From the NCBI GenBank assembly GCA_020622085.1, contig JAHRYM010000002.1:519281-583280 (forward strand): a stretch of DNA of 64,000 bases, in the 5' to 3' direction. Position numbers and translations under genes: made by a program. Below the pieces are notes generated by a model. The model saw only the letters and a program-made list of their open reading frames with translations. It had not been told where the DNA came from and made no database searches. This stretch comes from Paracoccaceae bacterium. Lineage in GTDB: Bacteria > Pseudomonadota > Alphaproteobacteria > Rhodobacterales > Rhodobacteraceae. The stretch's first letter is position 1; the number at the start of each line of letters is the position of its first letter. This document shows, one piece after another, positions 19,829-28,339 of the stretch.

Positions 19829-20352
19829 GTGCCAACGTCTGCTGCGGCACCGGCAACCGGTGCCTGCCCCAGCCCCGGAAAGGTTGCAATCGAGGCGCTC
19901 CACAGTCGACTGGCACTGTCCTTCATCCTGCTCACGGTCGCGCTGGACGCCATCGGCATCGGGCTGATCTGTCCGGTCATGCCGGACCTGATGCGGCAGG
20001 TCACACATTCGGATCTTTCGGGGGCGGCGATTTGGGGCGGGGTGCTGACGGCCGCCTTCGCGGTGATGCAGTTCCTGTTCGGACCGATTGTCGGCAACCT
20101 GTCGGACCGGTTCGGGCGGCGGCCGGTGCTGTTCGTCTCGCTTGCTGTCATGGTGCTCGACTATGTGGTGATGGCGCTGGCGCAGTCGGTCTGGTCATTG
20201 CTGGCCGCCCGGATCATCGCCGGGATCACGGCGGCAACGCATTCGACTGCCAATGCCTATGTCGCCGATATTTCCCCGCCCGCAGAATGGGCCGGAACTT
20301 CGGTCTGGTCGGCGCGGCATTCGGGCTCGGGTTCGTTGCCGGGCCCCACGCG
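19829..20352 (+). pseudogene. Truncated, frameshifted MFS efflux gene (TetA-like)
   Basis: A GTG at 19829 opens an MFS transporter of the drug:H+ antiporter type: LSFILLTVALDAIGIGLICPVMPD, the A-motif GNLSDRFGRRPVLFVSL, then HSTANAYVADISPP. Near 20290 the frame breaks; the expected next residues RNFGLVGAAFGLGFVAGP are read one frame over. Homology stops altogether near 20350, after about 175 of some 400 residues. The opposite-strand flavoprotein ends 30 bases later. The remnant cannot encode a working transporter. It marks a deletion junction. Confidence 0.85.
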
Positions 20353-20381
20353 GCCACTGACCTTGCGAACACCCCGCGCGC

Positions 20382-21554
20382 TCAGGCCACCTGCCCTGCC
20401 GCCCAGGCCGAGGACCAGGCCCACTGGAAGTTGTAGCCGCCAAGCCAGCCGGTGACGTCGACGACCTCGCCCACGAAGTAAAGCCCCGGCACATTGCGGG
20501 CCTGCAACGTGCGGGCATCCAGATCATCGGTATCGACGCCGCCCAGCGTCACCTCGGCGGTGCGGTAGCCTTCGGTGCCCACGGGGCGCAACTGCCAGCG
20601 ATGCGCGGCGTCGGCGATGCGGGCCAGGCTGGCCTTCGACTGGTCGCCCAGCGTGCCGGAAACGCTGGCCCCTTCGGCCACCAGCGCCGCCACCCTTTCG
20701 GGCAGAAGTCGCGCCAGCGCGTTGCGGATTGCGAGCTTCCCCGCGCCGGTCAGGCTGCGCAGTTCGGCCGCGATGTCGCGCCCCCGCGCCAGATCGACGG
20801 TGATCATGTCGCCTTCGCGCCAATAGCTGCTGATCTGCAGGATCGATGGCCCCGACAGGCCGCGATGCGTGAACAGCATCCCTTCGTCGAACCCGATCTT
20901 GCCGCAGGTCACCCGCGCCTCGACGGCGACGCCGGCCAGGGGCGCCGTCCGCGCCAGATCCTGCGGGCCAAAGGTCAGCGCTACCAGCGCCGGTCGCGTG
21001 GGTGTCAGCCGCAGGCCGAACTGCTGCGCGATCTGGTAGCCAAGGCCCGTTGCGCCCATCTTCGGGATCGACTTGCCGCCCGTGGCGACGATCAGCGACG
21101 TGGCCTCGATCACGCCACCCGAGGTTTCGATGCGGAACGGCCCCGGTCCGCTGATCCGGCCGACGGTTGTGGAAAGCCACAACTCGCACCCCGTGGCGCG
21201 CATGTCTTCGGTCAGCATGGCGACGATCTGTTTGGCAGACCCGTCGCAGAACAGCTGTCCCAGCGTCTTTTCGTGCCAGGCAATCCCCGCCCGACCGACA
21301 CGCTCGACGAAATCCTGCGGCGTGAAGCGTCTGAGCGCCGAAAGCGCAAAGCGCGTGTTCTGCGACAGGAAGCGGTCCGCCGGCGCCTCGCGGTTGGTGA
21401 AGTTGCACCGCCCCCCGCCCGAGATGCGGATCTTTTCGCCCGGCCGTGCCGCGTGATCAACCACGATGACCCGCCGCCCGCGCCGCCCCGCCTCGACCGC
21501 CGCGAACATGCCGGCCGCGCCAGCGCCAATGATTGCCACGTCATATCGGGTCAT
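20382..21554 (-). CDS. BaiN/HI0933-family FAD-dependent oxidoreductase
   Basis: A 390-residue flavoprotein; start ATG 21554 gives MTRYDVAIIGAGAAGMFAAV, the dinucleotide-binding fold. GEKIRISGGGRCNFTNREA is the signature of the HI0933/BaiN family, and the C-terminal GLYFVGEVVDVTGWLGGYNF carries the second FAD-contact block. The family includes BaiN-like reductases and many uncharacterised members; the role here is unknown. The 3' end meets the truncated MFS gene. The ORF track adds 41 upstream residues with no support. Confidence 0.85.
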   Translation of the reverse strand: MTRYDVAIIGAGAAGMFAAVEAGRRGRRVIVVDHAARPGEKIRISGGGRCNFTNREAPADRFLSQNTRFALSALRRFTPQDFVERVGRAGIAWHEKTLGQLFCDGSAKQIVAMLTEDMRATGCELWLSTTVGRISGPGPFRIETSGGVIEATSLIVATGGKSIPKMGATGLGYQIAQQFGLRLTPTRPALVALTFGPQDLARTAPLAGVAVEARVTCGKIGFDEGMLFTHRGLSGPSILQISSYWREGDMITVDLARGRDIAAELRSLTGAGKLAIRNALARLLPERVAALVAEGASVSGTLGDQSKASLARIADAAHRWQLRPVGTEGYRTAEVTLGGVDTDDLDARTLQARNVPGLYFVGEVVDVTGWLGGYNFQWAWSSAWAAGQVA

Positions 21555-21663
21555 GCCGCCCCGCATAAGCGGGCGCGCATCCCGGGGCAACGCCCGGCCG
21601 GCGAAACTCTTCGCATTTTTGTCTTGCGGCTCCCCCTCGGCTTGGCTATGAACCGCCGCGTGT

Positions 21664-21738
<75 letters not shown>

Positions 21739-21911
21739 GCCTTCCCGGTCGATCAGAGACATGACGCCTGCTCCGGCAGTTCTGCCGCGATTGCGGGCGG
21801 TTGCGGAGAGAACGACCAACCCCGAGACACGGAACAGAAGCGCGAATCCGGCGCAAATTCCCGCCCATCTCTGTTTGCGCTTTCGAGGATTGTTGATTGG
21901 AACGCGGCGCC

Positions 21912-23576
21912 TCAGAGCCGGGCGATCAGCGCCCGTTGCGCCGCCCAGTCGATGGGCAGGTCGCTGTTGATCAGCGCTTCGGTGGTCAAGCCCAGCGGCT
22001 GACGGCCTTCGGCAATCTGCTGCACGATCTCGGGGGCGAGGAAGGCCAGCGGCAGCAGTTGCTGGATGCGTTGCTTCCAGATCCCTTCGCGGTCAGCAAT
22101 TTCGGCATAGCTTTCGCCACGGCTCAGCGCCGCGAACCAGTCGCGGGCCTTCATCAGGTTGCGGATCAGCACCTTGTCGACCTCGGCCGGGCGGTCACCA
22201 AGCACGACCTTCGTCTCCACCCCGCGGCGGCGGATCCGGAATGGCGCCTCGATCTGAAGCTGCGGCGGGTTCAGCCGTTCCGGCGCCATGTCGAGCCGGT
22301 CGGCCAGCGGATCTGCCGCCACGGTGATGACCATGCGGCCGGGAGAAATGCGGACCTCGGCGACCAGCGCCCGCAGCAGCGCGGCGGCATGCGGACCGTC
22401 GAGCTCGGCGATCAGACTGTCGATCTTGCCGCCAATTGCCTGCATTTCCCCGGTCCGCGGCGTCACCAGCAGATGGCTGGCCTGCCCGGGGGCGCTGAGC
22501 CAGGCCCGCAGCCGGCCGGTGATGCCGGTCTCCAGTTCCGGTGCCGGCAGGCGCCAGGCCTCGGGATGGCTGCCGCTCTTGTCGTTCAGCAGCCGATTGG
22601 AGAGGTAGTAGCGCAGCCGATGGCCGTTCTTGCGGCTGTGGCTCGGCGTCAGCCGGTCACCAGTCTCGTCAAAGAGCTTGCCAGCCAGCGGCGAGGTGAA
22701 GACCGCCGGCGCCCGGCCCCGAGGCCGGCTGGCGCCGGCCTTCAGCAGCTCCTGCACCGCCTGCCAGTCGCCAGGCGCGATGATCGCCGGATGCTGACCG
22801 TCATGGATCACGCTGCGGTGGCGGATGCGCCCGGCATAGACCGGGTTCGTGAGGATGTGGTGCAGATGCGCCCGGCCGAAGGGCCCGCCGCCGCTGACCT
22901 TTCCGTCGGGCGCGGTGCGGGTCCGGGTCCGGAGCCCGAGGTCGGCGGCGCGTTCGCGCAGCGCGATCAGCGAGCCTTCAGCCTGGTAGAGATCGTAGAG
23001 CTGGCGGACGACCTTCGCCTCGGCGGCGTTGATCTTCAGCGTCCGGCCATCGGCATCATAACCGAAGGGGACATTGCCGCCCATCCAGAGGCCCTTGCGT
23101 TTGGACGCCGCGATCTTGTCGCGGATCCGTTCGGCGTTCGGGCGATGGCCCTCACCCTCGCGTTCGAACTGCGCGAAGGACAAGAGCATGTTCAGCGTCA
23201 GCCGGCCCATGCTGGTGGCGGTGTTGAAGGACTGCGTCACCGAAACGAAGGAGGCACCGGCGGCATCGAGCCGGTCGACGATCCGCGCGAAGTCGGCCAG
23301 CGAGCGCGTCAGCCGGTCGATCTTGTAGACGATGATCTGGTCGATCCGCCCGGCATCGACGTCCGTGAGCAGCCGCTGCATCGCCGGCCGCTCCAAGGTG
23401 CCGCCGGAGAGACCGCCATCGTCATAATGATCCGGCAGCAGCAGCCAGCCCTCGGCCTTCTGGCTCTGGACGTAAGCCGCGCAGGCCTCCGGCTGGGCAT
23501 GGAGCGAGTTGAACGCCTGCTCCAGCCCCTTTTCGGAGCTTTTGCGGGTATAGATGGCGCAGCGGACCAGAGCCAT
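21912..23576 (-). CDS. Large serine recombinase (resolvase/invertase family)
   Basis: A 554-residue site-specific recombinase. The N-terminal resolvase domain opens MALVRCAIYTRKSSEKGLEQ with the candidate catalytic Ser at 13 or 14, and includes YKIDRLTRSLADFARIVDRL and SMGRLTLNMLLSFAQFERE. The recombinase domain covers about residues 165-290 (GYDADGRTLKINAAEA and HHILTNPVYAGRIRHRSV), and a long C-terminal region follows. Start ATG 23576 overlaps the stop of the DUF2924 gene (ATGA), so the two are coupled. It is oriented toward tRNA-Gln. It probably mobilised an element now decayed. Confidence 0.92.
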   Translation of the reverse strand: MALVRCAIYTRKSSEKGLEQAFNSLHAQPEACAAYVQSQKAEGWLLLPDHYDDGGLSGGTLERPAMQRLLTDVDAGRIDQIIVYKIDRLTRSLADFARIVDRLDAAGASFVSVTQSFNTATSMGRLTLNMLLSFAQFEREGEGHRPNAERIRDKIAASKRKGLWMGGNVPFGYDADGRTLKINAAEAKVVRQLYDLYQAEGSLIALRERAADLGLRTRTRTAPDGKVSGGGPFGRAHLHHILTNPVYAGRIRHRSVIHDGQHPAIIAPGDWQAVQELLKAGASRPRGRAPAVFTSPLAGKLFDETGDRLTPSHSRKNGHRLRYYLSNRLLNDKSGSHPEAWRLPAPELETGITGRLRAWLSAPGQASHLLVTPRTGEMQAIGGKIDSLIAELDGPHAAALLRALVAEVRISPGRMVITVAADPLADRLDMAPERLNPPQLQIEAPFRIRRRGVETKVVLGDRPAEVDKVLIRNLMKARDWFAALSRGESYAEIADREGIWKQRIQQLLPLAFLAPEIVQQIAEGRQPLGLTTEALINSDLPIDWAAQRALIARL

Positions 23577-24037
23577 CAGCCGATCCCGAAGAAGCGCGGC
23601 CCCGACCACTGCGCCCCGGTGATGTGCCGGGCGATCGCCGAGAGCGAGCGGTAAGTGCGGCCATCGAGCCGGAAGCCGTCGGCCACGACCTCGACCCGGT
23701 AGGTGCGGCCGTTCCATTCCCGCATCAGGCAGACCCCGGGCCGCAGCGCCGCCGCCGAGCCGGCCGGCGGCGCCTTGCCCTCGGCGATGGTCCGCAGCGC
23801 CTTCAGCACCCGCGGGGGCACGTCGCCGTGCTGGAAGAGCTGCAAGGTGTGGCCGAGGGCGCGGATCAGAAACCCTGCCGAGACGTTGCGCGGCGGCTCG
23901 GTCCCGAAGAGCTGCCGCCAGAGCTTCAGCAGGTCGGGACGCTCCATCTGCGGCAGGTCGGCGGCCGCAGGCAGCAGCCGGGGTCGTGGGTTCGGAGAAA
24001 TCCCCCGCTCGACCTTCAATGCCGCTTGAACCGCCAT
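23576..24037 (-). CDS. DUF2924 domain protein
   Basis: A 153-residue protein starting MAVQAALKVERG with AAGGAGG upstream. It has the DUF2924 signature: LLKLWRQLFGTEPPRNVSAGFLIRALGHTLQ, then LRPGVCLMREWNGRTYRVEV and GFRLDGRTYRSLSAIARHITG. DUF2924 genes commonly sit just upstream of, and overlap, large serine recombinases in alphaproteobacterial mobile regions, as here. The second half resembles a small DNA- or partner-binding domain of the kind seen beside recombinases. Its promoter region was probably displaced by the IS256 element that begins 37 bases upstream. Confidence 0.85.
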   Translation of the reverse strand: MAVQAALKVERGISPNPRPRLLPAAADLPQMERPDLLKLWRQLFGTEPPRNVSAGFLIRALGHTLQLFQHGDVPPRVLKALRTIAEGKAPPAGSAAALRPGVCLMREWNGRTYRVEVVADGFRLDGRTYRSLSAIARHITGAQWSGPRFFGIG

Positions 24038-24155
24038 TTGATGCCTCCTTCAATCCAGTTTTTTGTCGCCGAAGATGCTGTCCCTGAGGGTGGTGTAGGT
24101 TCTGGCTGAGGTGGTCACCGGCGCTGTTCCGGTAGGGTCTGGTTGCTGACATCGA

Positions 24156-24188
24156 GCCGGTGAACGCCACCGGTTCGAGAGAACCGGC
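24156..24188 (+). repeat. Covarying hairpin element, copy 1
   Basis: A 6-bp stem GCCGGT/ACCGGC encloses a 21-base loop starting GAACGCCACCGG and ending CGAGAGA. It lies 26 bases before the transposase start codon, inside the IS256 left end. A second copy with the same loop but different paired stem bases is at 24547-24579. Confidence 0.7.
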
Positions 24189-24266
24189 GAGGCCTGGACC
24201 GGAGATTCCACCGATGTCCACCGACATGATGAACCTGCGCGACCTCGTGGAGATGGAGGAGGATCA

Positions 24267-24291
24267 GGGATTGATCCAGTGGATCAATCCC
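24267..24291 (+). repeat. Perfect palindrome inserted near the start of the transposase
   Basis: GGGATTGATCC and GGATCAATCCC form a perfect 11-bp stem with a 3-base AGT loop. It lies in a stretch of extra sequence between LVE and DADLL of the transposase and introduces an in-frame stop soon after (TGA at 24304). Confidence 0.8.
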
Positions 24292-24546
24292 CCGACGACG
24301 CCCTGACGCGGACCTTCTGCACGAGATGATTGGCTTTGCCGCCGAGCGGCTGATGGAACTGGAGGTCGGCGCTGCAACGGGTGCGGCCTATGGCGAGAAG
24401 GACCCGGCACGGCTCGCGCAGCGCAACGGCTATCGCGATCGGGATCGGGAGACACGCGCCGGGACGGTCGAGCTGCGCATTCCGAAGCTGCGGAAGGGCA
24501 GCTACTTCCCGGGCTTTCTCGAACCGCGTCGGATGGCGGAGAGTGA

Positions 24547-24579
24547 GCCCGCGAACGCCACCGGTCCGAGAGAGCGGGC
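24547..24579 (+). repeat. Covarying hairpin element, copy 2
   Basis: Stem GCCCGC/GCGGGC encloses a 21-base loop differing from copy 1 at only one base. Two stem positions differ from copy 1 and both are compensated on the other arm. It interrupts the transposase between RRMAE and LTAVIQEA. Confidence 0.75.
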
Positions 24580-25580
24580 GAACGCTGACGGCAGTGATCC
24601 AGGAGGCCTATGTTCAGGGATCTCGACGCGATCCGTCGATGACCTGGTCAAGGCCATGGGCATGTCGGGCATCTCCAAGAGCCAGGTCTCGCGGCTCTGC
24701 GAAGAGATCGACGGCAAGGTGAAGGCCTTCCGCAACCGCCCCCTTGAGGGCGACTGGCCCTACCTGTGGATCGACGCCACCTACCTCAAGGTCCGGTGCG
24801 GTGGGCGGATCGTCTCGGTCGCCGTGATCATCGCCATCGGGGTCAACACGGACGGGCGGCGCGAGGTTTTGGGCCTGGAGATCGGCACCTCCGAGGCCGA
24901 GCCGATCTGGACGGAGTTCTTGCGCAAGCTGACGCGGCGTGGCCTTCGGGGCGTGAAGCTGGTCATCAGCGACGCGCACGAGGGCATCAAGGCCGCCGTC
25001 TCCAAGGTTCTCAGTGCCACTTGGCAGCGGTGCCGTGTTCACTGCCAGCGCAACGCACTTGCCCATGCCGGCAAGAGCGGGCGCAGGGTGGTCTCGGCCT
25101 TCATCGCCACCGCCTTCGCCCAGGACACTGCCGAGGCCGGCCAGCACCCAATGGCGCGCCGTCGCCGATCAGATCAGGCCAAAGGTGCCAAAGCTGGCGT
25201 CCATCATGGACGAGGCCGAACACGATGTGCTGGCCTACATGTCTTTCCCCAAAGAGCATCGGGCCAAGTTGCATTCCACAAACCCCATCGAGCGCCTGAA
25301 CGGTGAGATCAAGCGCCGAACCGCGGTCGTCGGCATCTTCCCCAATGATGGAGCCATCGTTCGCTTGGTCGGTGCCCTGCTGCTGGAGCAGAACGATGAA
25401 TGGGCAGTTCAACGCGCCAGATACATGACGCTGGAAACCATCGCGCCGATGGGCGAGGATGCCGTCATCAGCTTGCCCGCAGCGGCACCCTGATCAAGCA
25501 GGCCCGCGCCGAACATCACGCTGACGATCAGCGCCAGCTACACCACTCCATGGGACAGCATCGAGTGGAGTGCCTGTCCC

Positions 25581-26861
25581 ATGCCAACCGAAGTCGCGGT
25601 GAGCGAACTCAAGCCCTGGGCGAGGAATGCCCGCAAGCATTCGCGCAAACAGCTGCGACAGATCGCGGCAAGCATCGAGGCCTTCGGCTTTCTGAATCCG
25701 GTCCTGATTGATGCGGAAAAATCGATCCTTGCCGGGCATGGTCGGGTGAAGGCGGCAAAACTCCTGGGGTGGACGACGGTGCCCTGCCTCCATGTCGAAC
25801 ATCTGAGTGCCGCCGAGAAGCGCGCCTATGTGCTCGCCGACAACAAGATTGCGCTCAATGCCGGCTGGGACGAGGACATTCTTGCCGACGAGTTGCGGTC
25901 GCTCTCGGATCCCGACCTCGGCATCTCCGTCGATCTGACCGGCTTCTCGATCGCCGAGATCGATGCGCAGATCGACATCGATGCCCCGGAGGAGGATCGC
26001 AACCCGCGCGACGACCGCTTGCCGGTGGCGGTGCCGGCCCGGGTGCGGCGGGGCGATCTCTGGGCGCTCGGCCCCCACAGGCTGATCTGCGGCGACAGCT
26101 CCGACCCGACGACGGTGGAGCGGCTGATGGCGGGATCGACGGCGCGCATGATCTTCACCGACCCGCCTTACAATCTGCCTGTCGATGGCCATGTCGGCGG
26201 CGCCGGCCGGTTGCGCCACCGCGAGTTCGCGATGGCCTCGGGCGAGATGAGTCCGGAGACTTTCGCCGCCTTCCTGCGCCGGATTTTCGGTCATCTTGCC
26301 CGGTATTCGCTCGACGGGTCGATCCATTTCATCTGCATGGACTGGCGGCATGTGACCAAGATTCAGGCGGCTGCCAAGGGGATCTACAGCGCGCTGAAGA
26401 ACCTGATCGTCTGGGTGAAGGCGGCGGGCGGCATGGGCAGTTTCTACCGCTCCCGCCACGAGTTGATCTTCGTCTTCAAGAAGGTGACGGCGCCGCATCT
26501 GAACAGCTTCGAACTTGGCCAGCACGGGCGGTATCGGACCAATGTCTGGGAATATCCTGGCGCGAGCCAATCGGATCTGGTCCTGCACCCGACGGTGAAG
26601 CCAGTCAGGATGATCGCCGATGCGATCCGCGATGTCTCCGGCCGGGGCGAGATCGTGCTCGATCTGTTCGGCGGCTCGGGTTCGACGCTCATCGCCGCCG
26701 AAAAGACCGGACGGCGCGCCCGCCTGGCCGAGATCGACCCGGCCTATGCCGACCTGATCCTCGCCCGCTGGGAAGAGTTTGCCCGAGACGAGGCGGTGCT
26801 CCTGGAGCGTTGGGAGGAAAGCGCACCAGAGATCGGCGCCGAGGAGACAACCCGTGGCTGA
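25581..26861 (+). CDS. DNA methyltransferase with N-terminal ParB-like domain
   Basis: A 426-residue protein. Residues 1-110 are a ParB/Srx-like domain (LKPWARNARKHSRKQLRQIA, ILAGHGRVKAAKLLG). The rest is an N4/N6-type amino-methyltransferase: motif IV DPPYNLPVDGH near residue 195, and the AdoMet-binding FGGSGSTLIAAE near residue 365 (beta-class order). It probably modifies DNA as an orphan methylase; no restriction partner is visible. The stop overlaps the start of the DUF5681 gene by 8 bases. This pair is typical of phage-like or integrative regions. Confidence 0.9.
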   Translation: MPTEVAVSELKPWARNARKHSRKQLRQIAASIEAFGFLNPVLIDAEKSILAGHGRVKAAKLLGWTTVPCLHVEHLSAAEKRAYVLADNKIALNAGWDEDILADELRSLSDPDLGISVDLTGFSIAEIDAQIDIDAPEEDRNPRDDRLPVAVPARVRRGDLWALGPHRLICGDSSDPTTVERLMAGSTARMIFTDPPYNLPVDGHVGGAGRLRHREFAMASGEMSPETFAAFLRRIFGHLARYSLDGSIHFICMDWRHVTKIQAAAKGIYSALKNLIVWVKAAGGMGSFYRSRHELIFVFKKVTAPHLNSFELGQHGRYRTNVWEYPGASQSDLVLHPTVKPVRMIADAIRDVSGRGEIVLDLFGGSGSTLIAAEKTGRRARLAEIDPAYADLILARWEEFARDEAVLLERWEESAPEIGAEETTRG

Positions 26862-27849
26862 CGAGCGTGAACCGGGCGCTTCCGGGGCGGCCGAGAGGGT
26901 CGGCTATGGCCGGCCACCGGTTTCCGGGCGGTTCACCAAGGGATGTTCGGGCAATCCCAAGGGGCGCCCGAAGGGACCGGGCAAGGCCCGGGATCAGACC
27001 GCCCGGCCCGGGTCTCTCGACGAGACGGTGCTGACCGAGGCCGCGCGCGAGATCGCCCTGACCGACCACGAGGGAAAGGTTCGGTCGGTCCCGATCTGCG
27101 AAGTGGTCGTGAAGAAACTTGCCGTGAACGCGGCAAAGGGGAGCAATCCCGCCATCCGGACATTTGTGCAACTGTTTGCGGCGGCTGAACGCAACTCCTC
27201 CAGCCATCGGACGACGCAGATCACATCGATCGAGGCCGGACTGCAGCTCATGCTGGCGGCCCCATTGCTCGAACGCATGTTGGGACCGGCCTTTCCGGCC
27301 TCGCTGCCACGGGCAAATGAGGTGGAGATCGACTTCGGCACCGGCATCGTGACCCTGCGCCGACCGATGGGCAACGCCGAACAGGCCCTTTGGGAGGGCT
27401 GCTGGAGGATGAAAGCGCGCCTTGGGGCTGAGCGCGACCTGCTCGCCCGCCATCTCGCCGATCCGGCGTTCGCGGGCTTCAGAGTCGCCTTGGCCGAACG
27501 CTCGGCCATCATCGATCAGACAGCGCAGAGCATCGACCGTCTGCTCGGCGCAACCTGGCATCTCACGCCCGCCGAACTGGCGGCGCCGCCGCGACATGCC
27601 CGCCCGGACATGAGCCGGGAGTTTCTGCGCGAGGCGCTGTTGCCAGCGGCACGGCGGCTTCTCGACGGGGCCGATGCCGTCCTTCTTGGGCAACAACTCC
27701 TGCGCCGCAGCTACGAGGTGGTTGCCGGGTATGCCGGTGCTCTCGAGAGTCCGACGCCGCAGGCCCTCAGGGCCCGGCTGCTCGCGCATCCCGGTCTCAG
27801 AGCCGATGCCCGCATCGGACGGCAGGTGGAGTGCGATGGCAGCAGATAA
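26854..27849 (+). CDS. DUF5681 domain protein
   Basis: A 331-residue protein from a GTG at 26854, with GAGGAG seven bases upstream. The N-terminus after a short charged leader has VGYGRPPVSGRFTKG and GNPKGRPKGP, the DUF5681 signature. The rest is helical with no recognised active site. Such proteins are often encoded with ParB-methyltransferases and near phage terminase genes; here no terminase follows and the next identifiable sequence is an IS110 scrap. The function is unknown. Confidence 0.8.
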   Translation: MADEREPGASGAAERVGYGRPPVSGRFTKGCSGNPKGRPKGPGKARDQTARPGSLDETVLTEAAREIALTDHEGKVRSVPICEVVVKKLAVNAAKGSNPAIRTFVQLFAAAERNSSSHRTTQITSIEAGLQLMLAAPLLERMLGPAFPASLPRANEVEIDFGTGIVTLRRPMGNAEQALWEGCWRMKARLGAERDLLARHLADPAFAGFRVALAERSAIIDQTAQSIDRLLGATWHLTPAELAAPPRHARPDMSREFLREALLPAARRLLDGADAVLLGQQLLRRSYEVVAGYAGALESPTPQALRARLLAHPGLRADARIGRQVECDGSR

Positions 27850-27927
27850 CATTGTCTACACCCCGACGGCATCGCGATGTGCCATGCTGGTGCTGTCGAG
27901 AACCAACTGAGGGAAAGATCCGCCCAC

Positions 27928-28089
27928 ATGAAGATTACAGCACTCGGGATCAATCTCGCCAAGTCCATATTGGACCTGCGCGGCGTTGGTGCCAGCGGCG
28001 TGGTTGTTTTTCAGAAGCGGCTTCGACGGGGCGCGGTGCTCGACTTCCTGCGGGACCTGCCGCCCTGTCTGATCGGGATGGAAGCCTGA
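27928..28089 (+). pseudogene. IS110-family transposase, N-terminal fragment
   Basis: From ATG 27928 the 53 residues MKITALGINLAKSILDLRGV to LPPCLIGMEA match the start of the IS110-family DEDD domain, where GIDLAK supplies the first catalytic Asp; here it is Asn (GINLAK). A stop follows where CASAHHWAR would be expected, and no further transposase homology is seen before cas3. This is a dead remnant at the left edge of the CRISPR locus. Confidence 0.75.
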
Positions 28090-28282
28090 CCGCCGCTTGC
28101 GCAAGAGGAATCTTCAGAGCTTCTTTTGGCGCGTCATCGGCTGCTGACATGTGTCCGGCCTCTGTTGCTGCGACCATCGTCATGCCGAGGGCCCGTATGG
28201 TGTTCAAGTCGCGGCACCTCACCCTGTGGCGCTGAGATAGAATTCACTGGAAAGTAGATCATGCGAATTTGGGCGACACATT

Positions 28283-28310
28283 TTGACACCCAACCCATGC
28301 TAGCCATTAT
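28283..28310 (+). promoter_or_regulatory. Candidate cas3 promoter
   Basis: TTGACA (28283-28288), a 16-base spacer and CATTAT (28305-28310) lie 30 bases before the cas3 start, in an AT-richer stretch after the IS110 fragment. The -35 box is perfect; the -10 box matches at four of six positions. Confidence 0.5.
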
Positions 28311-28339
28311 CGACTCATCAGTTTTCATCGGAATCGTCG

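Larger units (their letters stand above)
24214..25493 (+). pseudogene. IS256-family transposase, multiply interrupted
   Basis: The protein begins MSTDMMNLRDLVEM and then hits a stop after an inserted palindrome. Homology resumes at [20 protein letters not shown] and runs through the RNGYRDRD block. It is interrupted again near 24542 by a 42-base hairpin insertion, followed by a compensating one-base loss near 24617. It continues with [14 protein letters not shown] (first catalytic Asp) and [11 protein letters not shown] (second Asp). One extra G near 25130 shifts the frame, and the rest, [17 protein letters not shown] (catalytic Glu), is read from another frame. It is non-functional in this copy. 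Confidence 0.9.
24074..25562 (+). mobile_element. IS256-family insertion sequence, decayed
   Basis: The ends are imperfect inverted repeats: GATGCTGTCCC at 24074-24084 with GTGGTGTAG a few bases inside, matched at the right end by the reverse complement ending GGGACAGCATC at 25552-25562 with CTACACCAC inside. The length is 1489 bp. No convincing target duplication is visible. It separates the DUF2924-recombinase unit from the methyltransferase gene, which face away from each other. Its transposase is broken. Confidence 0.7.

Noticed and set aside
21897-23654. A 585-residue plus-strand ORF opposite the recombinase.
   Set aside because: Shadow of the serine recombinase, whose motifs are clear.
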